Origin: Lunularia cruciata | Lineage: Eukaryota > Streptophyta > Marchantiopsida > Lunulariales > Lunulariaceae | DNA length: 64,000 bases | Assembly: GCA_948567375.1 (NCBI GenBank) | Contig: OX419755.1 | Span: 79,316,218 to 79,380,217 of the forward strand | Direction: 5' to 3' | Shown here: positions 60,901 through 64,000 of the stretch, piece after piece | Numbering within the stretch: the first letter of the stretch is position 1 | How the letters are laid out: each line of letters starts with the position of its first letter | Translations under genes and position numbers: made by a program | The notes under the pieces: generated by a model | What the model was told of the DNA's origin: nothing | What the model saw: only the letters and a program-made list of their open reading frames with translations | Databases searched by the model: none

Positions 60901-62395
60901 CTCATCTTTTAAAGGAAAACATCCCACATTATTGTTCTTCTAAAGTTTTGCTATAACTGCAAAGACTCATTTCATTTTATTAAATTTATATCTTATTTCA
61001 TACATAAATATAACATTTTTTCTTGTTTTTCATATAACATCTTCAATTCCTTGTGCCTCCAAACTTACCTTTTCATATAAGCACTGACAAGTAGCACATA
61101 TATTAGCTTAAATGTAATAATGGGAAATTTGACTCAAGGAAAAAGCAAGCTATTATAAAATTTAAAAATAGAATAAATATTTTTTCTGATGAATATTTCT
61201 AAAAAATCTAAAAATCTAAATTTTACTATAAAATTTTATAAATCAATCTCTAGAAAGTACCTAAGAATTTTAAATGATAAATACAATCTTTTACAAAGAT
61301 TTGTAGGATATCAGGGTACTAAAGAACCTTCCTATTGACTTGAATTATAAGGTGTTAATGAATATTTTTGGTATGGCTTGCTTTGCCAAGAAGCAATCTT
61401 CTACTTATATCTCAAGAATAAATTTCAAGATCTTGGACCATCTTTGGTTATGTGAAAAAATTGTATATTCTTGGTCCATTTGTTCTCTTCTATCTCCACT
61501 ACTTTCTCTCTTTCATCTATCTCTTATTCTTTATGGCGCTCTATAGCCACTCTAAAATTATTGGATTTTTTTTGTAATGCCTAAGTATGTAAGTATTCAT
61601 GTTTTTATATATACTATTTTGTCAAATTTTCTTGGATACTATAATTTAGTCAAATGAACCTTTAGTGCTTTTTGCCATAATTTACAATGATAGATATATT
61701 TTCATTTCTTTTTTGACTTAGAAATTGATTTCTTCTTTACTTTGATGGTAGATATGTGAATAATCTTATGATTCAAGCAATGGAATACCATATTGAGTCT
61801 TTGAGGAATCTATTCTTAACAATCATAATTAGAAGAAGTCAAATGTCAAGAAGAATACAATTTATTCATTTTTGGAGCTAAGATCATTAATGGGAAGACA
61901 ATCATAAGTAAATTATAGAAATTAGTCTTATTTCTCTTTTGAAAAATATTTTCATACCATAAACATACAAGATGGTAATTAATAAATCATATTAACTATT
62001 ATTCAACTAAAGGTATTGCAAAGTCCTAGTAGAGGTAACAAGTAGAGTGAATGTAACACACTATAGTTTCATGGAACTAATCTATTCGTGGCCATGTAAC
62101 AACATTAGTTCTAATAAGATTAAGAGTAGATAATAGAAATTCATCCTATGCTTCAAAATCATCATTGTAAGATTTTGGTGGATTCACATTGTTTAGAAAT
62201 TTAAAAACTAATATAATAAGAGGAAATAAGGGAAGCTTTGCAATAAAAGGAAATGTATTTATGATTAATGATGAAAAGAAAAGACATAATTTTTAGGCAC
62301 TTAATCCAATATTTTTACTAATTCTACATGTGCTCATACAAAATCAAGATTGGACAAGAGTCTCAAGATTGTAAGACAATACAAGACTATATATA

Positions 62396-62450
<55 letters not shown>

Positions 62451-63110
62451 ATAATAATAGATTCATAGTTGTAAATTTACATTATAGTATTATTGTATGA
62501 TTACCTTGGTTTGAATGTCATAACACTTCAGTTGATCAAACAAAACAACAAATGAAAATTACAATATAAGACAAAGTAATCAATTTGAGATATTCTTCAC
62601 CTTTGGTAAAGACATCACATCATACAACTCTTGATACAAAAAATACTTTCATTAGTATAGAGATTGTTGATTAGGTTATAAAGGTATAGATACTCATGTT
62701 TGTATTCAAGATCAAACCAAGAATAAGAGTTGATCAAATAAAGATTATTGTATAAAGTTGAAGATAATGGATGAGTATGAAAAATCAAATGCAAGTTCAA
62801 GAGAAGAAGATTTTGCATTTTTAGATCATAAGATTTTGCAAAAGTATTACAATGGAAGATTAAAATATCAAGGTTATCATGAATTACAAACTTTAGGATT
62901 CTAGGAGATACTAGTGATATTCAAGGATTCAATGGATTGGTTAATTTTCATGTGTGTTTCATGTATGCATTATTAAAACACTTGTTGCTACCACTCATAG
63001 ATCTCTTAGACAATGATGTTAAATATCATTGGATGATAAGGAGAAGGTTTTTCTTAGCAAATCAAAGACTTAATTTCAGCACATCTAATCCTCCAACCCT
63101 ATGATACTAA
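57961..63110. other. AT-rich region without recognisable genes
   Basis: No coding domain was recognised on either strand. The sequence is strongly AT-rich with short poly-A and poly-T runs and no long open frame. Microsatellites of TA lie at about 58436-58460 and 62385-62446. It may be very old retroelement DNA, as suggested by the gypsy remnant that follows. Confidence 0.55.
62385..62446. repeat. (TA)n microsatellite
   Basis: About 60 bp of TA dinucleotides with one TTTT interruption. Confidence 0.95.
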
Positions 63111-63119
63111 AAGACTTGA

Positions 63120-63710
63120 CATCCATTTATCCAATTTTACAACCTTATAATCCCAATTTATCTTGTTTAATTTATTTTGATGCTTTTAACTTTACTATTG
63201 GATCATTGCTACCATAAAGATATTGCTTCAAAGGAGGTTAACTTGTAGAAAGAGATCAAATTGCTTATGATTGTGAAAGACTATCTTTAATGTATAAGCT
63301 TGGATCTCATCACTTCTTTTACTATCATGCCTAAGGTAATATTAGAATAGTTATATAGTAGAAAAACCATTCAGCTCCTATATTAACAAGATGTGTGTTC
63401 CTCAATTGCTACAACTCTAATTTGATATTATATATTTTTATCAATCCCATGCTTGATCATCACCCCAGTTTTTTTAAAGTTTTGGGAAGTATTGTTGAGA
63501 TTTTAGGCACTAAAATAGCCATGTACATTGCTTACCACCTCTAAATAAATGATCAGACTAAATTTATTAACTAAATCTTAGAATGTATTTTTTCTATATT
63601 TGTGAGTAAACAATATATTAATTAGAGCACTCTTCTTCCAACCATACTATTTACTTATCAAGTTCTTTCTATTCTTTCTTAATCTTGGTCAAAGAGGAGC
63701 AAATAACTCA
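63120..63710 (+). pseudogene. Ty3/gypsy remnant: RNase H and integrase pieces
   Basis: A frame with stops at about 63175-63330 reads DAFNFTIGSLL, then LVERDQIAYD, ERLSLMYKLGSHHFFYY. This follows the gypsy RNase H pattern (DAS-FAIG-VL ... Y...E...L ... W-HY). At about 63479-63600 it reads FWEVLLRF, IAYH, NDQTKFIN and ILECIF, matching the gypsy integrase pattern (FW..L...GT...S.AYHPQTDGQTE..N..LE..LR). The following FVSKQYIN...LLPTILFTYQ matches the next block. Stops and a large deletion between the two domains leave it dead. LTRs were not found in the window. Confidence 0.75.
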
Positions 63711-64000
63711 CTTGGATACCACCAATCTTTGTTGGGTGATTTTAGCTATGTCTCAATGAGTCATCTAATGCTCTCATTTAAAGTGCAGCACACACAAGAG
63801 AGAATAGATTTCAATATGTGTGTGATCAAACTTATGTCATCAATGAACATTGCATAGGAGTTTTAAAAGGCAGATGACATTCCTTGCAAGAATTAAGTGT
63901 ATAGTTGAACAACAAAAGTATAGGAATATGTATCTCTTGAGGTGGGTTAGTGTGTGCATCATTTTATACAACTTCTTGATTAATAGAGCTGACATGTGGG
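63711..64000. other. No recognisable gene at the right edge
   Basis: AT-rich sequence continues to the edge. It may hold more of the gypsy element beyond the integrase, but I cannot align it. Confidence 0.4.

Overview
The window looks like nuclear DNA of a land plant. The only gene I can model with confidence is a six-exon plant transcription factor of the FBH/bHLH122-bHLH130 type. The rest is retrotransposon copies of several ages separated by long stretches with no recognisable gene. Its N-terminal architecture and the many restriction-like-endonuclease (RLE) non-LTR retrotransposon copies make me lean to a seedless plant (bryophyte, lycophyte or fern). That is inference; the sequence alone does not name the species. 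I saw no bacterial operons, CRISPR arrays, rRNA or convincing tRNA genes.

Layout. 1-2080: nothing recognised. 2081-6352: a decayed Ty1/copia element on the minus strand. It has a complete 5' LTR, a tRNA-Met type primer site, broken gag-protease-integrase-RT-RNase H, and a 3' end deleted through RNase H into the LTR. 7211-9960: old plus-strand copy A of a non-LTR element. 10135-10523: a solo LTR related to the copia LTRs, with a perfect 5-bp target duplication. 12243-12961: an open frame that may hold a first exon with a splice donor. 13040-16560: minus-strand copy B of the non-LTR element. 16560-25620: mostly featureless, with a 55-60 bp tandem repeat, an (AT)n tract and a 46-bp hairpin insertion at 20123. 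25625-28890: a cluster of five partial copies of the same non-LTR family. 36150-39877: the youngest and nearly complete copy. 48059-51419: the bHLH gene, with a GA-rich leader and an overlapping upstream ORF. 53726-53834: a 109-bp tail-only insertion. 56793-57960: a 5' fragment of the non-LTR family. From about 57 kb the sequence becomes strikingly AT-rich and ends in a decayed Ty3/gypsy remnant at 63120-63710.

The most interesting system is the non-LTR family. Its one long ORF encodes an N-terminal C2H2 finger, a reverse transcriptase, a C-x-C...H...C motif and an RLE-like nuclease, the order found in the R2 superclade. Ten of eleven copies keep a 3'-terminal segment built round a short hairpin (GATGGG-GTCTT-CCCATC). 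Three insertions of only 46, about 70 and 109 bp consist of little more than this hairpin segment, and each has flanking target duplications. This suggests the 3' hairpin is the part recognised for target-primed reverse transcription and that priming often aborts almost at once.

A second theme is short perfect palindromes with tiny loops. They occur at five places, two of them inside retroelement copies, and look like local inverted duplications.
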